A program made the translations under genes and the position numbers. This document shows positions 1-10,164 of a stretch of DNA of 64,000 bases, one piece after another. The stretch lies in NCBI GenBank assembly GCA_003952965.2, contig CM025854.1, positions 1,457,122-1,521,121 of the forward strand. The letters run 5' to 3'. The notes beneath the pieces were generated by a model. It did no database searches. It saw only the letters and a program-made list of their open reading frames with translations, and was not told where the DNA came from. This stretch comes from Morella rubra (Eukaryota; Streptophyta; Magnoliopsida; Fagales; Myricaceae). Numbering within the stretch: position 1 is the stretch's first letter; the number at the start of each line of letters is the position of its first letter.

Positions 1-1514
1 TGTTGCGTGTTCCCTCTCTTTGTGGTTTTGTGTTTGCAAGGCAGCGTAAGTGATATATTACGTGGCATGACTGAGAAAGGTCAAGTGAACGTCATTAGAC
101 AATTTATTAAATACAACAGTTCTGGTGGCATGAGCACAATCTAGACAGATATATCACTATCTCTTTATAATTCATTTATTATTTTACACTCTCTCAAAGG
201 CCATATGTCACGCTGATAAGTCATATGAAGAGATCTCATCCCTTATCTTTACATTGCATAGAGATTTGGTAATCTATGCCTAAAAGGTGCACCATAAAAA
301 CAGAAAGATGTTTGGTGTCAGGCGGAAATAGTCGCTCTTCAAGTTGACACACATGTTATAGGGATTTGAGCCATCAAGTCGATCTACGTTAAGCCTCCTC
401 TATCCGTAATTTTTTGGAACAAATTTCTCTAAAGAAACATGCCAATGAGATCAAAGGAGAACAAACCAGGCATCTATGCTTGTCGCAATTAAAGATCGGT
501 TTACGTCTTGCATAGGCATTGGCTAAAAATGCTGCTCAAGGATGGTGAAGTCATCAGACTCTTCAAACTACTCGATTATTTTACGAGTGATTGTTTTTGA
601 GAAGAGACTTGACACAACGTGATAGTTCGACAAGCGGAATACTCGGGATTAGACCGGAAATTTACGCGTATGTCTTTGATCACTCTAAATTAGAAAAGCA
701 TTATTTCTCTCTCTTCGCGAGTCATGAGTAGCCAAGCCACAGGCAAATGAACCTTTTCCAATGCGAGAGTAGATCTTTGGTACTGGAGAGGATCATGGAT
801 CTTAATGATCTCCTTCCGATTAGCTTTTGTATTCAAGTCAAGGACGTGCCTTCAGGTCAGTTGATTCATTTTTGTCTTTTCCATCGTTCCACCTATCTAA
901 CATATGTAACGAGCAAAATAGTATGAGTTGGTCCAATTACGTAAAATTTCTTGCTACTTATGCCTCTGAATTGTGGCAATGTACATCGAATAGATATATA
1001 GGCAGTGAAGCATGATAGGTAAGAACAGAGTATCGAAGTAAAAGAAGCAATGTAGACAAGAATAATACTTTCGCTTCTTCCTCGCACACTCTCTCATAAT
1101 CTACTTGACTGAGCCACATCTCGTTAGCACGTTGAGAGTTCAACTGTAATTAACCTGAAAATGTCATCACCAATTATTTTCCCTTATTTTGGGTCATAGA
1201 TAGTTATATTAGGGTATGGTGGAAGTATTTATCATAAGTAGCTGTTTTCGTCAAATTTGATGCTTATGTGATCTCTTCGCCTACTCATATTGATTGAGAT
1301 GGGTAAAGCCTAGAACCGTCTATGCACTCTGACTATTGTCATGCACATTAAATTTTTCCTTCCTTATAGAGCATTGAATCACAACACAATCGCGATATTG
1401 AGGAAAATCTGTAATTTGATTGAGCCTCAAAGTCTGATATCACATTTCATCGTATTACAACTGATCGTGATCAATTTTGTTTCGGAGACATCCATAGTAC
1501 GTCGCTCTTAACCT
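1..1514. other. Decayed CACTA interior, no gene seen
   Basis: Both strands have frequent stops and no ORF with recognisable motifs. By position this should encode the C-terminal part of the transposase on the minus strand (DUF4216/DUF4218-type regions in intact relatives), but I cannot identify those motifs. Confidence 0.4.
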
Positions 1515-1658
1515 TGTACTCCATCCAGAGAGGTCACCATATGCAGGGAAATCGTTAATTGTCCACATCAATGCAAGGGCACACATCCTTTATAACATAT
1601 TGTTTTTCGATCTAGCAATGTCATAAGTATCTATCCAACATCCCACCAACTCTTTTAA
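1515..1658 (-). pseudogene. TNP2-like CACTA transposase fragment
   Basis: The minus strand translates over 48 codons to a segment that begins LKELVGCWIDTYD and ends MWTINDFPAYGDLSGWST. The block LKEL..TYD..WTINDFPAYG.LSGWST is the hallmark of the TNP2 (transposase_21) family of CACTA transposons. One in-frame stop (codon 23) interrupts it, and the downstream zinc-ligand region expected after GWST is not preserved. Upstream and downstream sequence on the same strand gives only short, uncertain matches, so this is a heavily decayed pseudogene with no other recognisable domain. The transposase would have bound element ends and catalysed cut-and-paste excision. No intact start or splice structure can be proposed. 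Confidence 0.85.
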
Positions 1659-4430
1659 CCTCTAATATCAATGTGTCTCCTAGAGGTAGGTAAATTCTTC
1701 ATCCTCATCTTTGTAATCATAGGATGTATTTTCGGTCTTCAGGATATATTTATGTATATCGGAATTACGTATTTTGAAAGATGAAACGAGTATTCAATCT
1801 GCACTCCAAGGAGGCAGAGGGATGTATTGTAAATGGTAGCTAAGATACCATGGCCAAAGATATATGGAGACAGATATGATTCTAGGTCCGTACCATTGTA
1901 TCCGCAGTATACAGCGATGTTAATAACTCCCATCCTGTCGTGGCTAAAAAGACATGATGCGAGGGTATGCTAACTATTCCACTGTAGGAGCAATAAATAA
2001 GCAAAATGCGCAACAGCCAAATACTGGTGCATCAAAGTCGCCCTTCCATAGCTTCAACACTAATGCGCCCCTTCCGAAATATGCAAAAACCATCATTTGC
2101 ACGTCCACAACCGCGTGATGCCAGTTCATAGATGAAGAGAAATGCTAGTGTTGTGGGTTGGATGGATCATGAAAGAGAATAGGAGCAGCGGAAGTTATAG
2201 CTTTTTAGAAAGAGAAGATGACTCACCTGGGTGGCATGAACATTAATGTCTATTTGGCGGATTTAGATCTCTTCTTCTTGGTGGGTTTTTTAGACATTGT
2301 ATTCAGAGGTCATTCTTTGATCGCATAGCAGAAGTATAAGATACTCATTTCCCTCCCCATTGCGGTGGCTTCTCAAGCCATTGGGTCTGAATAGTTCAGC
2401 GCACTTTTGGTGGTTGTTGGGTTGAACAACTCTAAATTTCTCATTCTCATTCGCGCAAAAAAACAAAGGACAAGCCGTTATGGACAAACAGGAATCTTTT
2501 CAAGCCAAGTCCTAAACGAAACATCTATTCATTATTTTTAAATCTTCAGTGTAAGTGTACCTCTTGTCGGAGAACTTAATTTTTAGATGAGCAAACGCTC
2601 CGCAGGGAGCATATCCCCCAGTGTTTGGAGTAACCACGAAAAAGAGGTATTACTCCAAATCTCAACCTCTATCATCTGCTTACTTACTTTATTATTGATG
2701 AATAAATATATTTATAAACTGTGATATCATAGCAGTTATACAAATTACTAAAAGTGTTTATGCGAATAACAATAGATCTCACCTATCAGTGTAAGGACAA
2801 CAACGTTGTCTTGGTTTCGTGACCAGTCCTATTAAGCATGGCAATCATGATTGAGCTCTTGGCAGAATAACCTACTGTTTCAATAGGAGGAATGAGATGC
2901 GAAATCATTCGTTGTTCTCGTAGCGTTATGGGATTGTGTTTTCCGGTACTAATGGAAGATACATCGAGAGCAACTAAGTGTCAATAAGCTGGCTTGAATT
3001 TGTTTAAAGTTTTCTGTCCTATCTCATGATACGCGAGGGAGGTTAATCATAACATATCTTTGTGTCGACCTGTTATCTGGAACCTCTTCCAAGAACCAAA
3101 GGAGAACAGGTGAAGGATGACAGGAGTCTATAAGTTGTTGTGTGTGCAAGCCCCTAATTCCTGAGCTATTCGCAATTCACCAAGGCGCAAACCGAATCAA
3201 TCGTAAAGCATCCCAACACAGTGAGGACTCCAGCATGATTTTTTGGATTCGTATGAGAGTCTCTAGTTCATAGTACCGGTACTGATAATTTGTTATGGAT
3301 ACCGTGGAATAATTGACGCACAGCACTACTACACGGAGATGGAGAGTCATAGAGAGATCTCTCTCATCCGAGCTTTACACGTGTTATATGTGCTTTTAGA
3401 TATACTTCTCTATTAATTGTACTAGAAACTGCAATTTAGGACCGTACCTCAACACATAATTGTAACAATGTATACGCAATTGGACCAATGTGACGTTATC
3501 TAAAAGAGAAAATTGAATTAGCGTTTACTTTTTTATTTCAATCTCACAAGATCAGGACGCCATTCAGCATAAAGATCTGAGTCAGTCAATATTGTATGAC
3601 ATTTGTCATGGAGAAAAAGGTAGAATGACCAATACAAAAAAGAATATGCGCTAAAGGATTAATGTTACTTTGCAACTATTTTAACCAAGACGATTCTTTC
3701 TATCACTATGAAAATTAAACATAGATATTAATAAAACAACAGTAACGCGTTTAGATGGAGAATATGTCATATCAATTCTTATTAAGCATATTACCGAACT
3801 TTCTAAGTCTTGAACGAAATCCTCCATACTTTCATCGCAATAAAACTCCACAGAACAACAACAAATAATAGTTATGCCCTACCATCAAATGCGCTTCTCA
3901 CCACCCACAAACACTCAACATCTCCAATTAGCTCCGACTAATGATTACCATATCCATAATATTCTCAAGTTAGCCTACCCTCAGCCTTCCAACAGATATA
4001 CGACAACACTTGGAATCATTTCCAATAAACTCCACTAGAACCAACAATACTAAAATAAAAAGTTAGCCATAGAGCCTAACCGCCTTCAACAGAACCCACA
4101 ACACCAAGCATCTTAAATCAATAGTTAGTTATTCCGTCACTTTCCTATAATTATATCTATCAAACTCTATTATTCTCTTAATAAATTAATTCATAAAGGA
4201 AAAAAAAGAACAATTACATTAGTAATTGAACGAAATGAGACTCAAATATACCACTGACGCTGTAAAGAGTTAATTATGTGATGGCAAGTCACCTATGTCC
4301 ATCAAATACTACATACGTTACGATAAACCACGGTAGTCTGAAGAATATTGAGTTCAATCTGTGAAGGAAATTTTTACAGATAATATATCCAATTTTTAAT
4401 AACGATACTGTCCAAAAAAAACATACTAAA
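1659..4430. other. Decayed CACTA interior upstream of the TNP2 relic, no gene seen
   Basis: No ORF longer than about 65 codons, and none carries a recognisable domain. By position and strand this should hold the N-terminal part of the TNP2 transposase, but the sequence is too degenerate to claim it. Confidence 0.4.
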
Positions 4431-5760
4431 ACACAGGCGGATTTTTGGACATTCAATAAATTCATACATTCCAATTCATATATTTTCAAGAATAAATTCA
4501 AATATTTCAATTCATATATTTCCACCGATTAATTCATACAAAACAAAAAATATATTTTTCAGCAATCAATTCATACAAACCAATTCATATAATTTCAACA
4601 ATAAATTCATACATAATAATTCATATATTTTCAGCAAACAATTCATACAAATTGAATTAATTATAATATTTTCAAGCAACCAACTTACATACACAGAACC
4701 TATGCATACATATTTCAGGAAATAAATTCAATATTTAATTCATGATATTTCCCACCGATGAATCTCATACAAAACCAAAAAATATATTATCAGCAATCAA
4801 TTCATACAAACCAATTCATATATTTTCAACAATAAATTTATACATTATAATTCATATATTTTCAGCAATAAATTTATACATTCCAATTTATATATTTTTA
4901 GCAATAAATTCATGCATTTCAATTCATATTTTCAGCAACCAATTCATACAAACCTATGCATACATTTTCAGGAATAAATTCATAATTCAATTCATATATT
5001 TCCAGCAATGAATTCATACAAAACAAAAAATATATTTTCAGCAATCAATTCATACAAACCAATTATATATTTTCAACAATAAATTCATACATTATAATTC
5101 ATATATTTTCAGCAACCATTAATACATTGATTAATTATATATTTTCAGCAACCAATTCATACAAACCTATGCATATATTTCAGGAATAAATTCAAATATT
5201 TCAATTCATATATTTCCAGCGATGAATTCATACAAAAAAAAAATATATTTCTGCATCATTCATACAAACCTATGGATTATTTTCAGGAATAAATTCAAAT
5301 CTTTCAATTCATATATTTCCATCAATTCATCAAAAATATATTTTCAGCAATCAACCATATTCATATATTTTCAACAATAAAAATACATTATAATTCATAT
5401 ATTTTCAGCAACCAATACATACAAACCAATTCATATATTTTAGCAACCAATTCATACAAACCTATGCATATATTTTCAGGAATAAATTCAAATATTTCAA
5501 TTCATATATTTCCAGCAATGAATTCATACAAAAAAAAAAGATATATTTTCAGCAATCAATTCATACAAACCAATGCATATATTTCCAGAATAAATTCAAC
5601 ATTCCAATTCATATATTTCAAACAGTTCCACCATTCATATTTTTCAGCAACCAATTCATACATTCCAATTCATATTTTTCAGCAACCAATTCATACATTC
5701 CAATTATTATTTTTTAGCAATCAATTCATAATAGTATAATACAACCAAGTCAGCAACAAT
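4430..5760. repeat. AT-rich minisatellite array in the CACTA element
   Basis: A degenerate tandem array of roughly 35-40 bp units. Each unit combines CAATTCATATATTTTCAGC with AATAAATTCATACA and variants such as TTCAGGAATAAATTC. Dozens of copies cover about 1.3 kb. Open frames here encode repetitive Ile/Phe/His/Ser peptides that are translations of the repeat, not genes. The position between the transposase and the subterminal repeats suggests an internal non-coding region. Confidence 0.85.
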
Positions 5761-5994
5761 TCATAAGTCAACACTCCAACAAAACCAATCTCCAATCTCC
5801 AATCAAAATCAATCTCCAACACAACAAACCCAATAATCCAATTCATAAGCCCTTGACCTCCAATCTCCATATAATTATTTTCATTCATATTTTAAATAAA
5901 AATACAAAATATATATTGAGTCTAAGTCACTGACTCTGAACAGCAATGCAAACCAACAACAATTGAATTATTTTGTAAATTTCTAAGGGGGAGA

Positions 5995-6500
5995 GTTGAA
6001 ATTCACGAAATTAAAAGGGGAGGACATTTGAAGTGCGAATGGGAGGTGGGAGGCGCTGAAATTGGCTGAGGGGGCGGTAGGGGAGCTGAAACAAGTGGAG
6101 GGGCGCGGTGGGGGGTGAAACTCGCGCGGGGGAATGGGGGGGTTGAAGCTCACGGACGGGGTTGGCATGGGGGTGGGCTGAAACCCATGTGGAAAGAGGG
6201 CGGCCGGGGGGGTGACACTCACGGAGGGGGCCTGAAAATCGTGGAGGAGGAGGGGGGTGATGAATTTTCGGAGGGGGCGGGGAAGGGCAGAATTCACGAG
6301 ATGGGCGGGGGGAGGGTGGGAGGTGAAATCGCGTGAGGGGGCGCGGGGGAGGGCAACGTGGTGATTTGGGGGGGTGGGGGGGCGCTGTTGAAATGCCCAA
6401 CGGGGAGGGAGGGAAAATCGGCAGGGGGGGCGGGGGAAGAAAGAAGGAGGAAGAGGAGGAAGAAGAAGGAAGAAGAAAAGGGGGGGGCGCGGGATGGGCA
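5995..6500. repeat. G-rich/purine minisatellite in the CACTA element
   Basis: The plus strand is very rich in G and A, with repeated GGGGG-GTGAAA-type and GGGGGCTGAAA-type units of about 30-35 bp, followed by an AGGAAGAGGAGGAAG tract. The complementary strand is Pro-rich in translation. Composition changes abruptly from the AT-rich array on its left. The short ORFs on both strands are composition artefacts. Confidence 0.8.
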
Positions 6501-6524
6501 GCTAATTTGCCCTAAACGCGCGTT

Positions 6525-6871
6525 TCATAATCCTATAGCGGCGTCAGTGACCGCCGCTATAGATTAAGTCGCCTGGTGATTGCTATAGCGGCGGTCAGTG
6601 ACCGCCGCTTTAGAAACTGTTGCCAAAGGCGGTATATAGCGGCGGTCTATGACCGCCGCTATATAACAACCGCTGCTATTTTTCCTCTATACATGGCGGC
6701 GGTTTTTGAACCGCTCGCTATAGAGACCTCTGGGTTAGAGCCAGTAGAAGTGAAAATTTTCTGAGCTGCGGTTTTTGAAAAAATACCGCCGGTATATAGG
6801 CATATAGCGCGTTTTGGTGACCTGCTTTGCTGAGAGAATGACCGCCGCCGTAGACCTGTTTTTTTGTAGTG
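6525..6871. repeat. CACTA subterminal repeats and terminal inverted repeat
   Basis: Several copies of a short inverted motif, GCGGCGGTCA...TGACCGCCGC, lie at about 6539-6560, 6586-6610 and 6638-6662, with degenerate copies to 6845. The terminal GTAGACCTGTTTTTTTGTAGTG follows. In CACTA elements such subterminal arrays bind the element-encoded DNA-binding protein and the terminus is the cleavage site. The palindromic copies can form hairpins. Confidence 0.8.
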
Positions 6872-7396
6872 CCGCCTGGATTTCAAAAGTCCCATAACAC
6901 ACTTTGCGTTTTCATGATCATGCGCCTAACTGGCGTTACTTTCTGCAATTATTCACACTTTTAGTTTATGATCACAAGAGTCAAGGCACAAAGCAAAGCT
7001 TTGAGCTTAATTAGTTCATGGCTTTTGGTTAGCACTCAAGTGGAATAAAAAGGCAAGTGAGTGAGGTGTAAAGGAATATGACTCTGGAAAAGCAATTGCA
7101 AGGAAGCTTCAGCCATGTCCTGTAAAAGTGGCAAGCAGCCAAGCACAGTGATTTAGAAAAAGGATATGCTGATCAAGACCATGATTTCAAAAAAGATACA
7201 CCATGGTGTCATATAAAGCATTGGCAAAGGTGTTGTATAGCACTCCATAGTTTAAAAATATTTCCAATCAGCTAATTAAAACTGTACTCTTATACCTCTA
7301 TATATGTTACTGCACATTTTTAGGTAAGAACTGTTGAAAAATAATAATAGGGGACAACAAAGTGACACTACTGCACATAAATATATACCATGCAAC
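6872..7396 (+). repeat. Duplicated noncoding block R1, copy 1
   Basis: This begins CCGCCTGGATTTCAAAAGTC and runs past CCATGGTGTCATATAAAGC to about 7390. Highly similar copies, in the same orientation, lie at 22231-22680 and 56049-56560. No conserved reading frame is visible on either strand, so the block looks noncoding (promoter, UTR or an old element). The CACTA transposon sits exactly at its left edge. Confidence 0.85.
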
Positions 7397-7941
7397 TGTA
7401 ACAAATGCTAAGAAAGGGGCTGATTTGCGGTAGAGCTGTTGAAGATGGCTGCCGGGATTTCTTGGTTCTTAAGAAGGGAAGGGAGTGTTCGGCCAAGGCT
7501 GTTTGAAGAAACCGGATTCTTGTCTTCGGTCTTGGTGGATGCTATGCATTTTAAGTTAGTGAGCTGAGCTCATGGGCTCATTATTATGTTATTGCTTTAT
7601 TATTACTTTCTTAGTTTGGTTGGGCTGGGTGAGTTAGGATAGGCCCAAACCCATGTGAGTTGTTATTGCTATTGCGTTGGCAGCTTCTGCGAGATTTGGG
7701 GGAAGTTTGTTAGAGGAGATATAGGCCATCGGGGAGAGAGGAAAAGGGTACGCAAAAACTGAAGAAGATTGTTTCCGTAGGATTCCTGGAGGTTTGCTAT
7801 CCTCGAAATAGCCAGCCTGTAATTTCTTTTTCGTCTTCCAGCTTTCAGCTTGTAGTTTGTCTATTTACAGCATTTATCATCAATCAAAAATTCAAAAACA
7901 CCGAAATATTCAAAACCCAAATCAAGAGTGTTTTAGAAACA
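7397..7941. mobile_element. Insertion in block R1 flank, probable solo LTR
   Basis: In the paralogous block near 56.54 kb the sequence runs directly from CACATAAATATATAC into GATCGTATATTCGGTCGCC. Here about 550 bp separates the two. The inserted sequence starts TGTAACAAATGC, ends TTTTAGAAACA, is T-rich near its end and has no ORF. TG..CA ends and LTR-like composition suggest a solo LTR, but I find no clean target duplication, so both class and exact ends are uncertain. Confidence 0.4.
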
Positions 7942-8367
7942 CGATCGTATATTCGGTCGCCTACAAATCATGGACAAAGTCCAAAAAGTTGGGGGATCTT
8001 TACATTAGAAATAAAAATCAAGGACAAGTTAGAAATTGATTCATATATAGAGTCCTAACTACATAAAACCATACTCTGGAGGGCCAAAGTGCATAAAATG
8101 TAAAAACTTTGCCCAAAAAACAATTAAAAGATACACGAAGACCGAAGACAGAGGCTTTTAATTTCTTTTTTTTTTCAGAATTTGGGTGCCCCCAGCTCTC
8201 CCTTTAGCTTCGTACCTCTGTTCTGTATAGAACTCCAGTTAGGGGTTAAACAAGTAAGGAAAATAGCGATAGGGACAAAAGAGATTATTGATAGAAACAA
8301 TTCATTGTCTTTATTGCCATTCAACTAATTTTCCTCCTAATGATGTATTTTCCCAGTCCTCAATAAG
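7942..8367. repeat. Inverted-duplicated flank shared with 63.30-63.66 kb
   Basis: Segments such as ATCAAGGACAAG...GAAATTGATTCAT (near 8020) and the GGGTGCCCCCAGCTCTCCC tract (near 8186) recur on the opposite strand near 63.64 and 63.49 kb. This is the outer part of the inverted repeat that carries peptide genes A and D. No coding sequence is seen. Confidence 0.65.
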
Positions 8368-9188
8368 TAGGGCTATTATTTTCTAGTTCTCTTGGCACTA
8401 TCCGGAAACTCGGTTTCCCGCAACTTAACAATAGTAGTAAGCAATGTCAGTATTTGAAAATCGGCCCATTCCGTAGCGGTGATGGTTATTGCAATAACCA
8501 GTACTGCTACCGTGTTTGAACAGTCCTAACATAAATAATAGCCATGAGTTTTATTTTTTTAACACATAAGCTAAGTAAATATAAATCCTAAACTTTCATT
8601 TTATTAAATCTTATTGAAAGAAGTTTTAATACTTAAGAAACACTCTACAACCATAAAACGACCTATTTGGAAGGATAATAAACTACTTTGATGAAATCAA
8701 GAAATTAATTAAATCTCAACTTAGCTGGTGCTTTTTAATGACTAGATATTTAGTAGTTTCATACAATATTTGACGTTATTCATATTGCAATTAAATATTA
8801 ATGCTGATAGCAAATAAATGTTGATCTTTTATGATGTTCACTAATTGTATTAGTTATGGATTTTATTGCTTTAAATTTCTCATGCTATCTTTTAATATGT
8901 TCTTTAATTTTTTGATTTTGAATTTTTATTAGTTTAGATTTTATTGATATAGGTTCAATGGATAAAAAAAATTTTTAAAATAATTGGGCCAAGTGCGTAA
9001 AAGCTAAAAAAATAGCCAATATAAATGTCGGTAACCGGGAACTACTACCGCTAAAAGTGCATCGCCAAAAGCCGGTTACCGCACTTAACGGTAGTAGTAG
9101 CAGTGACCTATATTTGAAAATCGGCCCCATTCAGTGGGGTGACGGTTATTGCCATAATCGGTACCACTATCAGGTGTGAACAGCCCTA
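8368..9188. mobile_element. hAT-like non-autonomous element (821 bp)
   Basis: The left end reads TAGGGCTATTA and the right end reads GTGTGAACAGCCCTA, an imperfect inverted pair of hAT type. The flanks TCAATAAG and TCAACAAT are an imperfect 8-bp duplication. The inverted paralogous copy near 63.30 kb reads through as CCTCAATATATAGACCT with no insert, which confirms the insertion. Direct repeats of about 120 bp (8411-8530 and 9066-9186, sharing TATTTGAAAATCGGCCC) lie at both ends. No transposase ORF is present. Confidence 0.7.
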
Positions 9189-9749
9189 CTCAACAATAGA
9201 CCTTGAAGCCTTCCAACCATTTTTGGAAATTATGTATACCCCTTCCATAGAATCTATAGCATAGTACTTTTCGTATTGCATAATTAGGTATTTAAATAAA
9301 GTATGTCTTGCTTGGAATAGTAACAGGAGAAGCGTGATGAAGAGCCAGTGATGAAGAGGCCAGTGACCACCCCGTGCAAAGGTGGCAAAAGCTACTTAGG
9401 TTGAAAATTCTATTCTCCTTCCTCTTCCAAACTCCAATATCAGCTTAGAAAAAAAGATACACTCAACATCATGAGCTGGTTCTTTATAGCAGTATTGGGA
9501 TATTGTCTAGATAATATTAACTGCTACGATCTTACCTTAAGCTTTATTTATATCAAAAGCATGAAGTCTAATACGCGCAGTGCAATCAAGCGTAACACTG
9601 CGCATGCATATATATATATATATATATATGATGAGAACACAAAATAAACAAGAGCAAAGACATCACATCAGATGATCTTCTGCTCTTCTTTCCATAACAA
9701 AAGCCAACATACCGTTGCGACTGAGGACTGCGATTAATTATGTCGTCAA
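9189..9749. repeat. 3' flank of peptide gene A, inverted-duplicated near 62.75-63.30 kb
   Basis: Near-identical over most of its length to the reverse complement of the sequence downstream of pseudogene D, including CACTCAACATCATGAGCTGG. A (TA)n microsatellite lies at 9608-9629. No ORF is supported. By position it would hold the 3' UTR of gene A, which is transcribed leftward. Confidence 0.75.
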
Positions 9750-9989
9750 TTAATCATGTTGGCAGCTTCCAGTAGCTGTTCCGCGATTAATGTAAGTGCA
9801 AGGATTAGGACCAGAAGGTGGTACCGGCACTCTCTCCTGTGCAAAAGATGCGTTTTGTGAACCAAGTACTGGGAACTTCATGTCAGCAAAAGGCTGCCTT
9901 GCGGCCTCAAGAGGCGTAGTGGTAAAAATCAAGAGCGCAATGATTACCACCTTTGCAGCATTGCGCAGAGTTTCCCTACACCAGAACAT
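9750..9989 (-). CDS. Candidate secreted signalling-peptide precursor, copy A
   Basis: A 79-residue ORF starting MFWCRETLRNAAKVV. Residues about 11-27 form a hydrophobic signal segment ending TTPLEAAR, with a plausible cleavage site at the alanines. A variable spacer (MKFPVLGSQNASFA) follows, then a conserved tail ERVPVPPSGPNPCTYINRG and a second Cys near the C-terminus (SCQHD). The same layout occurs in copy B, whose spacer differs while the signal and tail are conserved, a pattern expected of secreted peptide prohormones. The PPSGPN core resembles IDA/PIP-type peptides and CTYI resembles the CTNIP/SCREW motif; the family is not established. The start is chosen because MF opens all four copies. 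It is intronless, with a TATA-like box about 100 bp upstream. The nearest relative is pseudogene D. Confidence 0.72.
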   Translation of the reverse strand: MFWCRETLRNAAKVVIIALLIFTTTPLEAARQPFADMKFPVLGSQNASFAQERVPVPPSGPNPCTYINRGTATGSCQHD

Positions 9990-10090
9990 CTTTTAGCTAA
10001 TAGAGAAAGAAGGATATGTTTCTCGAGATAGCTGGGCTTCAAAGGCTGGAGTAGTGTTGAAGAAATATGTGCGCTTACTAGGCTTCTACT

Positions 10091-10103
10091 GAGATATATA
10101 TAG
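10091..10103 (-). promoter_or_regulatory. TATA box of peptide gene A
   Basis: The minus strand reads CTATATATATCTC about 100 bp upstream of the ATG. The same string sits at 62384-62396 upstream of copy D, and copy B has GGCTATATAATCC at the equivalent place. The block between TATA and ATG (with TTGAAGAAATATGTGCGC in A and B) is conserved, as expected of a core promoter and 5' UTR. Confidence 0.55.
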
Positions 10104-10164
10104 TTGAACATAAAGTTTTTTTTTTCTTTTTTCTTTTTGGCAACTGGTAAGTGTATGACATTCT

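Larger units (their letters stand above)
1..6871 (-). mobile_element. CACTA (En/Spm-type) DNA transposon, partial, degenerate
   Basis: The right end is an intact CACTA terminus: the plus strand ends in TTTTTTTGTAGTG at 6871, the complement of CACTACAAAAAAA. The flanking sequence CCGCCTGGATTTC is the start of block R1, which occurs uninterrupted at about 22.23 and 56.05 kb preceded by GTGG, so those are empty-site versions. Inside lie subterminal inverted motifs (6525-6800), a purine-rich minisatellite, an AT-rich minisatellite and, on the minus strand, a TNP2 transposase relic near 1.5-1.7 kb. The transposase is read leftward, so 6871 is the 5' end of the element; its other end lies outside the window. 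Most of 1-4200 is too decayed to translate. Superfamily placement is firm; the assumption that everything from 1 to 6871 is one element is inference. Confidence 0.78.

Noticed and set aside
4742..5739. ORFs of about 90 codons with repeated IHIFSAINSYIP-like units
   Set aside because: They translate the AT-rich minisatellite; unit length, not coding selection, keeps the frame open.
5983..6567. Pro-rich and Gly-rich ORFs on both strands
   Set aside because: Purine-strand composition bias opens frames on both strands; no motif or start context.
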